From: Burkholderiaceae bacterium
GTDB taxonomy: Bacteria; Pseudomonadota; Gammaproteobacteria; Burkholderiales; Burkholderiaceae_B
Direction: 5' to 3'
DNA length: 64,000 bases
NCBI GenBank assembly: GCA_004322135.1
Contig: SCSG01000013.1
Location: forward strand, 62,001-126,000
Shown: positions 45,865 to 55,085 of the stretch, one piece after another
Position numbering within the stretch: position 1 is the first letter of the stretch
Layout: each line of letters begins with the position of its first letter
Notes under the pieces: model-generated
Databases searched by the model: none
Seen by the model: only the letters and a program-made list of their open reading frames with translations
Told to the model about the DNA's origin: nothing
Made by a program: the position numbers and the translations under genes

Positions 45865-48383
45865 GTCCCGTCGCACTTGCCGCCACTTCGGTGAACGAAC
45901 CAGACGCGACGACTACCTCCCATCGCGATGACACCCCACAAGGTGCTGCGGCGCGCGCGAGCTCCCGCATCATGCCGGCCTGGCCGCTGGATCAGGCGGT
46001 AGCTGTCAACCCGCACTGGCGGCGCGTTGGCATGCCGATCCGCCGCGTGGCGGCGCGTCTGGCTGTGCTGGGCGACTTTCATGTGTTCCCTGCGCGCGAT
46101 TACATCAAGCTGGAGTGGGAAGCAGGCCGCATTACACGTGCAGACCTGGATGCCGCGCTGAAAATCCATACTGCACACGAGACGTGCCCAATTACCGCGG
46201 AGCAGTGCATTGCCGAGCTGGCGGCCGCGCCCCGCGTACGCCGTGAACCCTTGTTGGTGGATCTGCTTGACGATATGGAACAAAAGAACAGACGCTGGCC
46301 CTGGTGTGCCGCCCTTGTGTTCCAGATGAGTCAGACCTGTGCGACTTACTTCGATCGCCATCAGGCGGACTGGCGTGCTTCGGGCAGCCCAAGCCTATAC
46401 GGCTTCTGGCGCGAAAGCATGGTTGGCGACCACGGCCTGAGTTCAAGATTGGGCCTGCCGGGATTCGCGAAGCATCTGCACGAACTGCCGTCACGGGCAG
46501 AAGATGCGATGAGCTGGGCGGTAGACGAGCTTTCGCTCGAAAAGCAGATTTGGGAGGATTACTTCGAAGCGCTGTTGCTGTCGATCAACGGCTGGGCTTC
46601 GTGGTGTGCATATATCGGTTGGCAGAAGATACCCGCCGGGCAGAATGATCCGCGCCTGGTTGAATTACTTGCCTGTCGGGTCGCCTGGGAGGCGTTACTT
46701 GCCCGCTCTGTGCCGGCCACTGCAGGGCGCAGCGCAATCGCGACGCTCGGGGCAAGCTGGCGGGATTTCGACCGCCGTATTGCCGAAGCAGATGCAGCAC
46801 TGGTAGTAGACGAACTGTGGCAGCAAGCGCTTGAAACGAGCTTTCAACGTACGTTCGCACGCACGCTGCGCACACCAACAACACCACGAGACGCAATGCA
46901 GGAGCCAGAGGTTCAGGCTGTATTTTGCATCGATACGCGCAGCGAGCCTATGCGGCGCTCGCTCGAAGCTGTATGGTCTGGTGTTCAGACGCGTGCGTTC
47001 GCAGGCTTCTTTGGCATTCCCATTCATTACAACCCACTGGGTACCGACATCCACCGGCCGCAACTTCCGGGGCTGTCCTACCCAAGCATCGCGGTGCAAG
47101 ACGTGGTGACCGCGTCGGGACTCGCCAACAGCGACAACAATGCCAGGTCATTGCAGATGGGGTTGGGACGCCAGAAACGGTTGGCACGACTTGACCAATG
47201 GCTTGGCACCGTACGCTGGTCAAATACAACCTTCGCGTTCGTCGAAGCGTTCGGTATTGGCTACCTCGGCAAAATCGCACATTGGATCAAGCCTCCGGCA
47301 ACGCCGCGCGTCAACACGGATCGCATTGGCCTGCCCGCGTCCACGCAGGAACAGTGCCGGCCGATGATTACGGGCCTCAGCATCGAAAAGCAGGCGGAAC
47401 TGGGAGCGGGCGTCCTGCACGCCATGGGCCTTGATGACCGCCTGGCACCACTCGTCATATTATGTGGCCACGCCGGGCACAGTACGAACAACGCGCACGC
47501 TTCGACACTGGATTGCGGCGCGTGCTACGGCCGGCCTGGCGAAGCCAACGCACGCGCACTGGCACACTTGCTGAACGACCCTCAGGTGCGTGCAGGGATG
47601 CGCCTGCACGGGCTCAATATCCCGCCCGGCACAGTCTTCATGGGGGCATTGCACAACACGACGACCGACGAAGTGACGGGCTTCGACCTTGACCTGCTGC
47701 CGCCCGCGGCACAAGCGCGCTGGAAGAAGATGGAAGTGGTGTTCGAACAGGCCGGTGACCGCATTCGTCGTGAACGCGCACCAACGCTGTGGATGGATGC
47801 GAACCTCGCACCCGAGGCGTTATTGAAATCGTTCCGACGCAGGGCGAATGACGGCTCCCAGACCCGCCCCGAGTGGGGACTCACACGCAACGCGGCGTTC
47901 ATCATCGGCCCCCGCGCCCGCAGTCAGGACAGGATACTCAACCGCGCCTACCTGCACGACTATGACATGCGGTTCGATCCGGACGGCAGCGTGCTTGAGA
48001 AGCTCATGATGGGGCCAATGCTGGTTACGCACTGGCTTTCCTGGCAGTATCACGCTTCAACCTGCGACCCGACGCACTACGGCGCAGGCAATAAGGTATT
48101 GCACAATGTCGTGGATGGCCATGTCGGTGTGTTCGAGGGTAATGGTGGCGATCTTCGTATCGGCCTGCCAAAGCAATCGTTGCACAATGGCGATGGCTGG
48201 TACCACCAGCCCGCTCGCCTGACAGTCGTGATCGACGCACCCGCGGCTTCGATTCAAGGCGTCATAGCGCGCAACACGGTGCTCGGCAATTTGTGCGATA
48301 ACGGCTGGATGTTATTGTGGCGTTACGAGGGAGATATGCTTCAGCGCTACGAGCGCGGCCGCTGGCTGCCTCTTGAAGTCTGA
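45861..48383 (+). CDS. dabA: Inorganic-carbon transporter subunit DabA (DUF2309)
   Basis: 840 residues, soluble, formerly UPF0753/DUF2309. The putative zinc site, analogous to a carbonic anhydrase, is present: Cys and Asp in VFCIDTRSE (about residues 356 and 358), His in LCGHAGHSTNN (about 536) and Cys in LDCGACYG (about 551). DabA is thought to hydrate CO2 vectorially, using energy from DabB. The ATG at 45861 overlaps the dabB stop; the ORF continues 29 codons upstream within dabB and is not used. A 13-bp inverted repeat lies after the stop. Confidence 0.94.
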   Translation: MSPVALAATSVNEPDATTTSHRDDTPQGAAARASSRIMPAWPLDQAVAVNPHWRRVGMPIRRVAARLAVLGDFHVFPARDYIKLEWEAGRITRADLDAALKIHTAHETCPITAEQCIAELAAAPRVRREPLLVDLLDDMEQKNRRWPWCAALVFQMSQTCATYFDRHQADWRASGSPSLYGFWRESMVGDHGLSSRLGLPGFAKHLHELPSRAEDAMSWAVDELSLEKQIWEDYFEALLLSINGWASWCAYIGWQKIPAGQNDPRLVELLACRVAWEALLARSVPATAGRSAIATLGASWRDFDRRIAEADAALVVDELWQQALETSFQRTFARTLRTPTTPRDAMQEPEVQAVFCIDTRSEPMRRSLEAVWSGVQTRAFAGFFGIPIHYNPLGTDIHRPQLPGLSYPSIAVQDVVTASGLANSDNNARSLQMGLGRQKRLARLDQWLGTVRWSNTTFAFVEAFGIGYLGKIAHWIKPPATPRVNTDRIGLPASTQEQCRPMITGLSIEKQAELGAGVLHAMGLDDRLAPLVILCGHAGHSTNNAHASTLDCGACYGRPGEANARALAHLLNDPQVRAGMRLHGLNIPPGTVFMGALHNTTTDEVTGFDLDLLPPAAQARWKKMEVVFEQAGDRIRRERAPTLWMDANLAPEALLKSFRRRANDGSQTRPEWGLTRNAAFIIGPRARSQDRILNRAYLHDYDMRFDPDGSVLEKLMMGPMLVTHWLSWQYHASTCDPTHYGAGNKVLHNVVDGHVGVFEGNGGDLRIGLPKQSLHNGDGWYHQPARLTVVIDAPAASIQGVIARNTVLGNLCDNGWMLLWRYEGDMLQRYERGRWLPLEV

Positions 48384-48422
48384 CGAAGCATTAAACGAAA
48401 ATCGTCGTCGACTAAAGCAACT

Positions 48423-48463
48423 GCGCCGCATCGACACCACCAATCTTTGGGTCGATGCGGCGC
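48423..48463. terminator. Perfect 13-bp inverted repeat, possible terminator
   Basis: GCGCCGCATCGAC and GTCGATGCGGCGC flank a 15-base loop, between the convergent dabA and small membrane-protein genes. There is no T-run, so intrinsic termination is not certain. Confidence 0.5.
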
Positions 48464-48497
48464 TTCGGCAACGCGGCGCCATACAGCGTCAACGTTG

Positions 48498-48860
48498 CTA
48501 TCCGATCGCTGCAATGATAAGCAAAATAAACCCTACGACTGCTATCAACGCATGGACGTACATAAGCGGTTTTGGCAGCAGGTTGCGTTTTTCCTGATAA
48601 CCCAAATTCAGGAAGACGCCACCAAGCGCTGCGATTATCAGCAGGACCAACGCCCACACGCCGGTAGACGAGATACCCACCGTAAAGGCTGCGAACAGCA
48701 ACAGCGTTAACCCAGCTGCAGCCAACAACCCATGCAACATGGCAAGCCAGGCTGGCGGATTGCTCTCGGAAGATATCCGGATACCAGCCATGATCAGGCC
48801 CCCGGCAGCCGCGATTGCGAATAAGACTACTGTAGTCCACAAAAGAATCTGAATGCTCAT
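48498..48860 (-). CDS. Small four-helix membrane protein
   Basis: 120 residues with four predicted membrane helices and a short loop NLGYQEKRNLLPKP between helices 3 and 4. It is not a family I can name with certainty. GGAGG lies 4 bases before the ATG at 48860; the ORF extends 10 codons further without support. It converges on dabA, and no operon partner is seen. Confidence 0.8.
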   Translation of the reverse strand: MSIQILLWTTVVLFAIAAAGGLIMAGIRISSESNPPAWLAMLHGLLAAAGLTLLLFAAFTVGISSTGVWALVLLIIAALGGVFLNLGYQEKRNLLPKPLMYVHALIAVVGFILLIIAAIG

Positions 48861-49152
48861 ACCACCTCCCACTGATCGATATGTCGACATGCCACCGACA
48901 TGCCGTGCGTCTTGGCGCCAATTCAGTATACGCGCATTTTAAGCTGTATTTAAGCGCAGCCGCCGCACAGAAACGCCACGTTCAACAGCTGCTTTTCTGA
49001 CCGCCATCGCAAGCAAAACATCGGAGACTGGCACGCCGCTGCAGGCGCTATCCAGCCGTTTACAGCGGACGTATCGTCTGTATCTGGCAGTTCACTGGCA
49101 CCTTTTTGATACTGATGGCCAGCCCGTCAAGCAACCCATATGCCACCAATAG
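48861..49152. other. Gene-free stretch
   Basis: About 290 bp with no credible gene, RNA or repeat that I can see. Confidence 0.4.
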
Positions 49153-49404
49153 TCATCTGACAGAATTGCGGCGCAGCGCATCCAGGGATGCCTGATTCAG
49201 GAGTTTCGCCTCGTGCTCGGCGTAGTCCCTTTCCCCCGGCTCGTAAGCGCCGTTATACATGCAACTGCTCGGGCTTTGCCTGCACTGACTGCTGCGAAGC
49301 GACGTCGTTCGTTCCGAATTGTGGGAGCCGAACAAGGAACACGCCGAAACAAGGGCGATAAGAAGCAGCATGACACTAAATCGGCCCAGCATTCGAACGG
49401 ACAT
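49153..49404 (-). CDS. Small lipoprotein
   Basis: 83 residues. MLLLIALVSAC is a clear lipoprotein signal, with cleavage before Cys (lipobox LVSAC). The mature part is short, charged, and contains CRQSPSSC, a possible disulphide pair. No family recognised. The start at 49404 follows GGGG; an ATG four codons earlier is possible. Confidence 0.65.
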   Translation of the reverse strand: MSVRMLGRFSVMLLLIALVSACSLFGSHNSERTTSLRSSQCRQSPSSCMYNGAYEPGERDYAEHEAKLLNQASLDALRRNSVR

Positions 49405-49554
49405 TTCTAACCCCACAAAATTGCAACAGCCATTTTTAAAGCGCCCTTCCTACGACCGCTCTTCGGATGGATTCGATCGACTGACGGCCGCACCAGACAG
49501 GCGCCTGAACTGCACCCGTAGGACGCTGGACGACCCACGGGCGCAACATAAGAA

Positions 49555-49785
49555 CTAGCAGTTGCCCTTATCCCCTTGGCCCGGCGGACAAAACCCACCA
49601 TTGCGATTGTCATGCGGTGATCGATCGTAGTGGCCGTTGTCGTGATGGTCATGATCGTAGTAGCCGTTGTCGTGACGGTCATGATCATAGTGACCACCCC
49701 GATCATGTATATACCCGACACAGCCGGTCAGTACTGATACCATCGCAACTATCAACAAGACTCTCACTCTCACGCACACCCCCAA
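49555..49785 (-). CDS. Small His/Asp-rich repeat lipoprotein
   Basis: About 76 residues. The signal ends in VLTGC, a lipobox. The mature part contains repeats of the form YDHDxHDNGxYDHD followed by a neutral tail with two Cys. DNA repeats of about 24-30 bp underlie it. The His/Asp repeats could bind metal ions at the cell envelope; this is inference. The start is unclear: TTG at 49785 or a nearby GTG. Confidence 0.6.
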   Translation of the reverse strand: MGVCVRVRVLLIVAMVSVLTGCVGYIHDRGGHYDHDRHDNGYYDHDHHDNGHYDRSPHDNRNGGFCPPGQGDKGNC

Positions 49786-49997
49786 TCAACTTTTGTTGTC
49801 TTGATTCTAACGACAGCGCGTGTGCCCGTGCATCGCAAATAGTAACCAATCACTTCGACTGATTAAAGCGAATAACGAAGCATGTTTTCGAAGAATTCCG
49901 CGCCAAGGTCGAATCAAAGCGCGGAGGGTGACAATCGACGAGGTGATGCCGCCGTAGCGGCATCAATGCTTATGCATCACCAATATTACCAAGCACT
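49786..49997. other. Gene-free stretch
   Basis: About 210 bp with nothing recognisable; the end of the flavoenzyme gene follows. Confidence 0.35.
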
Positions 49998-51389
49998 TCA
50001 GTGCGGGGCTGGCCCGATATTCTGATTCGTACGAAAGAGATTGCCAGGGTCGTACTGGCGTTTGATGCTGGCCAGACGGTCAAAGTTCTTGCCGTAAGCG
50101 GAGCGCACACGATCACCCTCCTCTGCCGTAAGAAAATTGACATAGACGCCTCCTGTTGCGAATGGCGCCGAAGCCTTGAAATAATCGCGCGCCCAGGCGA
50201 CACACCGATTATCATCCGCCGGATTGTCCCAGCGCCCATGTACATTCATGACAAACCTGGCATCGCGGTGAATGTACGCTGTGGCGTCCGGAGCGGGTCG
50301 TTCGGTGGCACCACCCACTGCACCGAAAAAAAGCTCGCACTGGGACGAAGGAAGCTTCATGGCGTACTCAATGACAATGTCGAAAAGCTTATCGTCAAGC
50401 GTCGAGAAATTGTGCGACTTCCAGTAGTTTCGTGCACCGGGACTAAGCAGCGGGTCGAACGCCTTCTGCCAGTTCACATAAGGTTGAACCCCAACATGTT
50501 CACCCAACAAATGCCCAAACTTGCGCATCGGCGCAATAAGGGCCTCACCTTGAGCGGAGTCACCCACATACAAGAGCGCAAGCCCCACAATTTCCGTGCC
50601 ATGAGTCCGTTCCGGCAGAAACGGCAACGGCGGCGCTTTACGCAAAACAGCCCACACCGAGAGCTCGTCCGGTGTCTTGGCGGCAAAGTCCCGATACTGC
50701 AGCAGCACTGATTTCGCTTCAGAGATCGGAAACACCATAAGCCCACTCAATACACCGGGGCCGACAGGATGAAGCCGAAAATCGAAACGCGTCACCACAC
50801 CGAAATTCCCACCACCGCCACGAAGGGCCCAAAAAAGATCCGGCTGCTCGGTTGCACTGGCGCGCACGATATCACCGGCGGCGGTCACGACTTCGGCGGA
50901 CTCCAGGTTGTCGACTGTCATGCCATACTTGCGGCTCAGCCAGCCAAAGCCACCGCCCAGCGTCAAACCCGCAACCCCGGTGGTGGAGTTAATACCCAGC
51001 GGCGTAGCAAGCCCGTGAGCCTGTGTGGCTGCGTCAAAATCTGCAAGCGTGGCACCACCCTCGGCGCTACCCTGGCGGGTCTGGGCATTGACATGTGTTG
51101 CCTTCATCCGCGAAAGATCAACGACGATGCCACCGTCACACAATGCACTGCCGGCAATATTGTGACCGCCACCGCGAATAGCAAGCAAGAGATCATTGTC
51201 CCTTGCAAAATTGACGGCATGTACAACGTCTGACGAGCTGGCACAGCGGGCGATGATTGCCGGGTACTTGTCGATCATGGCATTCCAGATCTTCCGGGCA
51301 TCGTCATACGCTGCATTGCCCGGAACAAGGACCTCTCCTTCCAAACTGTCTTTCAATGCATCTATCTTCTTGGTTTGCACGTTAGTCAT
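49998..51389 (-). CDS. FAD-linked oxidase with berberine-bridge (BBE) domain
   Basis: 463 residues of the PCMH/VAO flavoprotein fold. The FAD-attaching His is in RGGGHNIAGSAL. The region around GLTLGGGFGWLSRKYG binds the pyrophosphate, and the C-terminal BBE motif ends YDPGNLFRTNQNI. The second covalent Cys of bicovalent members is absent (NSTTGVAG), so single-point attachment is expected. It oxidises an alcohol, sugar or phenolic compound with O2. ATG 51389 was chosen with GGGAGAAG upstream; the ORF's 42 extra residues are unsupported. Confidence 0.88.
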   Translation of the reverse strand: MTNVQTKKIDALKDSLEGEVLVPGNAAYDDARKIWNAMIDKYPAIIARCASSSDVVHAVNFARDNDLLLAIRGGGHNIAGSALCDGGIVVDLSRMKATHVNAQTRQGSAEGGATLADFDAATQAHGLATPLGINSTTGVAGLTLGGGFGWLSRKYGMTVDNLESAEVVTAAGDIVRASATEQPDLFWALRGGGGNFGVVTRFDFRLHPVGPGVLSGLMVFPISEAKSVLLQYRDFAAKTPDELSVWAVLRKAPPLPFLPERTHGTEIVGLALLYVGDSAQGEALIAPMRKFGHLLGEHVGVQPYVNWQKAFDPLLSPGARNYWKSHNFSTLDDKLFDIVIEYAMKLPSSQCELFFGAVGGATERPAPDATAYIHRDARFVMNVHGRWDNPADDNRCVAWARDYFKASAPFATGGVYVNFLTAEEGDRVRSAYGKNFDRLASIKRQYDPGNLFRTNQNIGPAPH

Positions 51390-51640
51390 GGTCTTCTCCC
51401 ACGGTGCGTTATCGCCAAATGCACCCCAAGCGACGTGGGGCGCTGGACCTGCGGAGTACTCCGATTGATGCGGGAAATGCTGCGATCGAGCATCTCCGGA
51501 AAATGGCTGCCGCATGGCGTTCCGGTCGATGGATCGGCTGTGTAAAAAGTCACAGCCATAAAGGGAAGCAAGAAATACGGCACTACCTGCTGCGCCCCAT
51601 CAGCCCGCCTCAGCAGGAGCGCAATGCATTTATCAAATTA

Positions 51641-51800
51641 CTATTCTCTTTCGATTGTCCGCGAGGCTGGAAAACCGGAACCTTCCACCATAAAACCGGG
51701 GACACGCCCGAACTCCTGCCCGTCCCCGGTTACCAGTATCAGCCGGGCTTTTGCAGACCAGCGCCTGATCGTCTCATTACCAATGGTGTTTACACGTCTG
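51641..51800 (-). pseudogene. Remnant of a VapC-like PIN toxin C-terminus
   Basis: On the - strand a frame ending at TAG (51641-51643) reads LILVTGDGQEFGRVPGFMVEGS. This matches the usual end of VapC toxins, ...LVTNDxxEFxRVPGLxVE. Upstream the toxin body is missing, replaced by the end of the MFS gene. It is short, lacks a start and is not in the ORF track. GTCCCCGGTT occurs inverted 18 bp apart within it. Identification is by pattern only. Confidence 0.45.
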
Positions 51801-51804
51801 GACG

Positions 51805-53211
51805 CTAACCGGCCAGATGGGCGGCGATCTCCTCCAGCGTCTTGCCCTTCGTTTCGTACATCAAAGCCACCGCTGCCACCCCGCCAATAAGCAAGATAAT
51901 GCCCAGGACCAAGAAGGAGTCAAAGGTGGACCCGTTTGCCGCAATCACTACACCAAGCACCGACGGCGCGATAATGCCGCCAATTCGTTGCCAGGCCGTC
52001 GCGATCCCCGAGCCGGTTGCCCGGAATTGTGTCGGATACAGCTCACAGATGTACGTGAACATACACCCCGCAACGCCGCCTGTACCGAAGAATGCTGTCA
52101 GCATGCCAAAAAGCAAAATGCCTGAGGAGGTCGTCTGGAACCCCCAAGCGATCATGCTAATGCCACCCAGGAAGAAGCAGGTGGAAGTGGTGCGCCGGCG
52201 GCCCAGATAATCCATGCACCACCCGCACAGGAAGTCACCGACAGCCCCCGCGCCGACGATCGCCGCCGTGTAGGCAAAGCTGTGTACGGCGGTGAAACCC
52301 ATGCGAATCAGGATGGAAGGCAACCACGCCACCAAACCAAAGAATGCCATCGCCCAGGTAATGCTCATGATCCACACACCCAGTGTGCGAGGTAAATACC
52401 TGCCACGTAGAATATCCCGAAGCCCAGTTTCGACGATTACCTCTTTCACCAGGGACGAATTCGCGACCGTATCGGGATCGACACTGCTGAACCGCCGCAC
52501 AATGGCTTCGGCCTCGTCCACCTTGTCGCGGTGAACGAGGAAGCGGATTGATTCTGGAAGATACGCGAAGGCGACGATAAAAATTAATGCCGGGATGGCC
52601 GCCACGACAAACATGCCGCGCCAGGTGAAAGCCGGAATAACGAGAATCGCAACCAATGCAGCCAAAAGCCCTGCGAACTGCCAAAGGCTGATGGTTCCCG
52701 CCGCCAGTACACCGCGATGGCGTACTGGAACAAATTCCAGCAGATAAGTCAGAACCAGCGGGACCTCTGCGCCGAGGCCAATACCTTGCAAAAGGCGCAA
52801 TACCACGATTGACTCGTAACTCCAGGCAAAAGCAGCGATCAAGGTAAATATTGCATAACTTGTGACGCAGTACAGCATGGCCTTCTTGCGACCTACACGA
52901 TCGGCGACATACGTTATGGTGACCGCCCCCACCGTCATGCCAAGAAAGACACTCGAAGCGAAGAAGCCCGCTTGCGACGCGGTTAACTTAAATGTCGCAA
53001 TGATTCCAGGCAGCACAACGCCGACCATCAAAATATCGAACCCATCGGTCAAATGGACCAGGTTAAGAACGACATAGAGCCAGGAGTGCCGCTTCGTGAA
53101 AGCCGAACGATCAAGGCTCGCAAAAAGCCTCGCCTCGCGGGCACTTGCAGCCGTCGTTTCGCTGACACCGGACTGATCGGAAATAGTCGTGGCTGTAGGT
53201 GATGATTTCAT
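51805..53211 (-). CDS. MFS transporter, aromatic-acid:H+ symporter type
   Basis: 468 residues, 12 membrane helices. YVADRVGRKKAMLY matches the MFS loop 2-3 motif and GVVLPGIIATFKLT a typical AAHS helix 1 exit. VHLTDGFDILMVGVVLP has the D-G-x-D signature of aromatic-acid symporters such as PcaK. Its start overlaps the DinB gene's stop by 4 bp (ATGA), so they form an operon. It is likely to import an aromatic or related acid, which cannot be identified here. Confidence 0.87.
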   Translation of the reverse strand: MKSSPTATTISDQSGVSETTAASAREARLFASLDRSAFTKRHSWLYVVLNLVHLTDGFDILMVGVVLPGIIATFKLTASQAGFFASSVFLGMTVGAVTITYVADRVGRKKAMLYCVTSYAIFTLIAAFAWSYESIVVLRLLQGIGLGAEVPLVLTYLLEFVPVRHRGVLAAGTISLWQFAGLLAALVAILVIPAFTWRGMFVVAAIPALIFIVAFAYLPESIRFLVHRDKVDEAEAIVRRFSSVDPDTVANSSLVKEVIVETGLRDILRGRYLPRTLGVWIMSITWAMAFFGLVAWLPSILIRMGFTAVHSFAYTAAIVGAGAVGDFLCGWCMDYLGRRRTTSTCFFLGGISMIAWGFQTTSSGILLFGMLTAFFGTGGVAGCMFTYICELYPTQFRATGSGIATAWQRIGGIIAPSVLGVVIAANGSTFDSFLVLGIILLIGGVAAVALMYETKGKTLEEIAAHLAG

Positions 53212-53729
53212 GATTTCCCCGCCAGAGTGGCCTCGCTGCATTGCCGCAAAAAGACCGGCAGGTCGGTGGTTGGCGGCTTACGCGAGTCTTCGTAATACAT
53301 CTGGGCAATGTAGCCGCGGTGATAGCTGCCGTGGATGACAACATGCATCAGGATGGCGCCGCGCGTCATGACGCCGTCGCCACCGTCAATGAAGTCGAAA
53401 TGTACCGGTTCCTCGAGGCTTTGATCGGTTTGTGTCGAACACCAGTCAATCCACCACTGACTCGCCGCACGCTGTGCTGCCTGTAGCGTCGGCAGGTCGC
53501 GGTAGATCATGGCATCGCGCGCCTTGAAGCCATGGTCGCGGCCTTCGATGTGCGCTTGCCAAACCAGGTCAATCAGCAGGTTGTGATTGAGCGTGCCCAG
53601 AATGGACTTGAACCGGGTCGGGTGCGGTTTCTCCAGCTCACCCGCCGGCAGTGCCGCAACGGACTCATAAAGAACCTTTTCCCCCCAGGCACGATACTGC
53701 GCAAGCATCTTAGCGGTGGCAACATCCAT
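53208..53729 (-). CDS. DinB-family metal-binding protein
   Basis: 173 residues, four-helix DinB fold. Metal-binding His residues are seen in LNHNLLIDL and HGSYHRGYI. Relatives include thiol transferases (BstA/YfiT) with various roles; the role here is unknown. GGAGG precedes ATG 53729 by 8 bases; the 36 codons before it are unsupported. It is coupled with the MFS gene. Confidence 0.88.
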   Translation of the reverse strand: MDVATAKMLAQYRAWGEKVLYESVAALPAGELEKPHPTRFKSILGTLNHNLLIDLVWQAHIEGRDHGFKARDAMIYRDLPTLQAAQRAASQWWIDWCSTQTDQSLEEPVHFDFIDGGDGVMTRGAILMHVVIHGSYHRGYIAQMYYEDSRKPPTTDLPVFLRQCSEATLAGKS

Positions 53730-53855
53730 GGCGACATCCTCCAGGCTCGGATTTGCCCGAACCAGAATGAAATGATCCCCATCAATCCTAACGATTCTAC
53801 GACCCAGTCTCGTGATTATGCAACTACTGTCGCGCACAAAGGCAGCTGAAGCTGC

Positions 53856-54302
53856 CTAGTGGTAACCAATACCCAACACGCAATCGCGCAGCAAATCTTC
53901 TTCATACTCAACCTCTTCCAAGAGCGCTCGCAATACGTCGCTGGCATAAAGCAAACCTATCGGTCTTGATTGACTATCGCTAACCGGAATCTGCCTTAAC
54001 ACCCTCTTTTTCATGACGTCCCAGATGCCTTGCAATTGATCTTCCGGGCTGCACTTTATGATGTCTCGCGTCATGATATCGGCAATGGCCGTGACACAAC
54101 TACATCCTGTGCAGTGGCTGATTTGCTTGACGATATCAGCTTTGGTCAGCACGCCCACCATCAGGCCTTCGGAATCACAGGCAATGACGAGATTGGTATT
54201 AGGAGCACTCAGAATCTTTGCGGCTTCCAGCACTGGAGCGACCACATCAAGGTTCACGAGCTGTTTACGGGCGATAGGCAGCATGGTGGCAACCAGCGTC
54301 AT
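53856..54302 (-). CDS. CBS-domain protein
   Basis: 148 residues with two CBS motifs forming one Bateman module: first VAPVLEAAKILSAPNTNLVIACDSEGLMVGVLTKADI, then SPEDQLQGIWDVMKKRVLRQIPVSDSQSRPIGLLYASDV. It should bind an adenosine nucleotide and probably senses energy state; no effector domain is fused. The start at 54302 is chosen as the likely one; the ORF extends 16 codons upstream without support. Confidence 0.85.
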   Translation of the reverse strand: MTLVATMLPIARKQLVNLDVVAPVLEAAKILSAPNTNLVIACDSEGLMVGVLTKADIVKQISHCTGCSCVTAIADIMTRDIIKCSPEDQLQGIWDVMKKRVLRQIPVSDSQSRPIGLLYASDVLRALLEEVEYEEDLLRDCVLGIGYH

Positions 54303-54800
54303 AATTTCTATCTCAACAGTTATTGAAAGAGGGCCCAGGAGGGCCGACACGGCAGGGTTTCAATCAGCTCCCAGGCATATCTTGATGCCTGCAAAAAATC
54401 CATGCCGGTGGGTCCCCCGAGAAAAGCGGGTTCATTTGCCACACCCGCCATTTATCCTGTGGGGGAGCCTTTCGCCGCGGGTACAAATGCGTCAGCCTTA
54501 TGCCCAACGCGACATCGGCAGAGCGATACGATTGAGTCTGATCGCACGATACGGTACTTGCATCGAGGGTAATCGGTACTTGCGACAGGCCCTTCGCAAT
54601 AGCTCGATAGAGATGGCACACCCGCAGCCGACGCGGCCGAAACCAGGCTTTGCAATATGCAAATTCCAGTAGACACGTCAACAGCCGTCAGCGTATGGTG
54701 AAAAATTCAGTAGCCACCAACTGTGATACTGCCAGGGTTTTCAAAGCCAGCTGGCAGCCGCCCGATCAAGCCGCATCGCACTTTTTACGAATGGCAGGCC
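54303..54800. other. Gene-free stretch before the sdh fragment
   Basis: About 500 bp with no recognisable gene on either strand. ORFs here are short and look like shadows. It could hold a rearrangement breakpoint, as the genes on its two sides are not a known unit. Confidence 0.4.
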
Positions 54801-54956
54801 ATGGAAGAAGAATCAACCGACACGCCCACACCCGAAGCTACGCCTGCCGCTGCGCCGGGCGCGGCAGCCCGCGAACACGCAACGCCTGAGGGTGATGGCC
54901 TTGACCCGACGCGCTACGGCGATTGGGAAAAAAACGGGCGCTGCATTGATTTCTGA
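54801..54956 (+). CDS. SDHAF4-like DUF1674 protein
   Basis: 51 residues. The C-terminal DPTRYGDWEKNGRCIDF is the DUF1674/SDHAF4 signature, the family of succinate dehydrogenase assembly factor 4, which binds free flavinylated SdhA. The N-terminal half is a Pro/Ala-rich low-complexity segment. ATG 54801 is proposed; the longer ORF from 54723 is not supported. It precedes sdhC by 129 bp, supporting a role in succinate dehydrogenase assembly. Confidence 0.75.
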   Translation: MEEESTDTPTPEATPAAAPGAAAREHATPEGDGLDPTRYGDWEKNGRCIDF

Positions 54957-55085
54957 AATTGATACCTACACCCGTTGTTGTACGAAAGTCGTTGTGCGAA
55001 GGATAAGCTTCCCGACGTAATGCACCTGCCCATAGCATTGCGCCTTTGAAGCCGTGTTGCGTGGGCAGCCACCGGGAGCCCGGAC

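Noticed and set aside
54058-54672. 204-residue + strand ORF partly antisense to the CBS gene
   Set aside because: No family resemblance. The first part mirrors the CBS gene and the rest has no coding pattern I can recognise.
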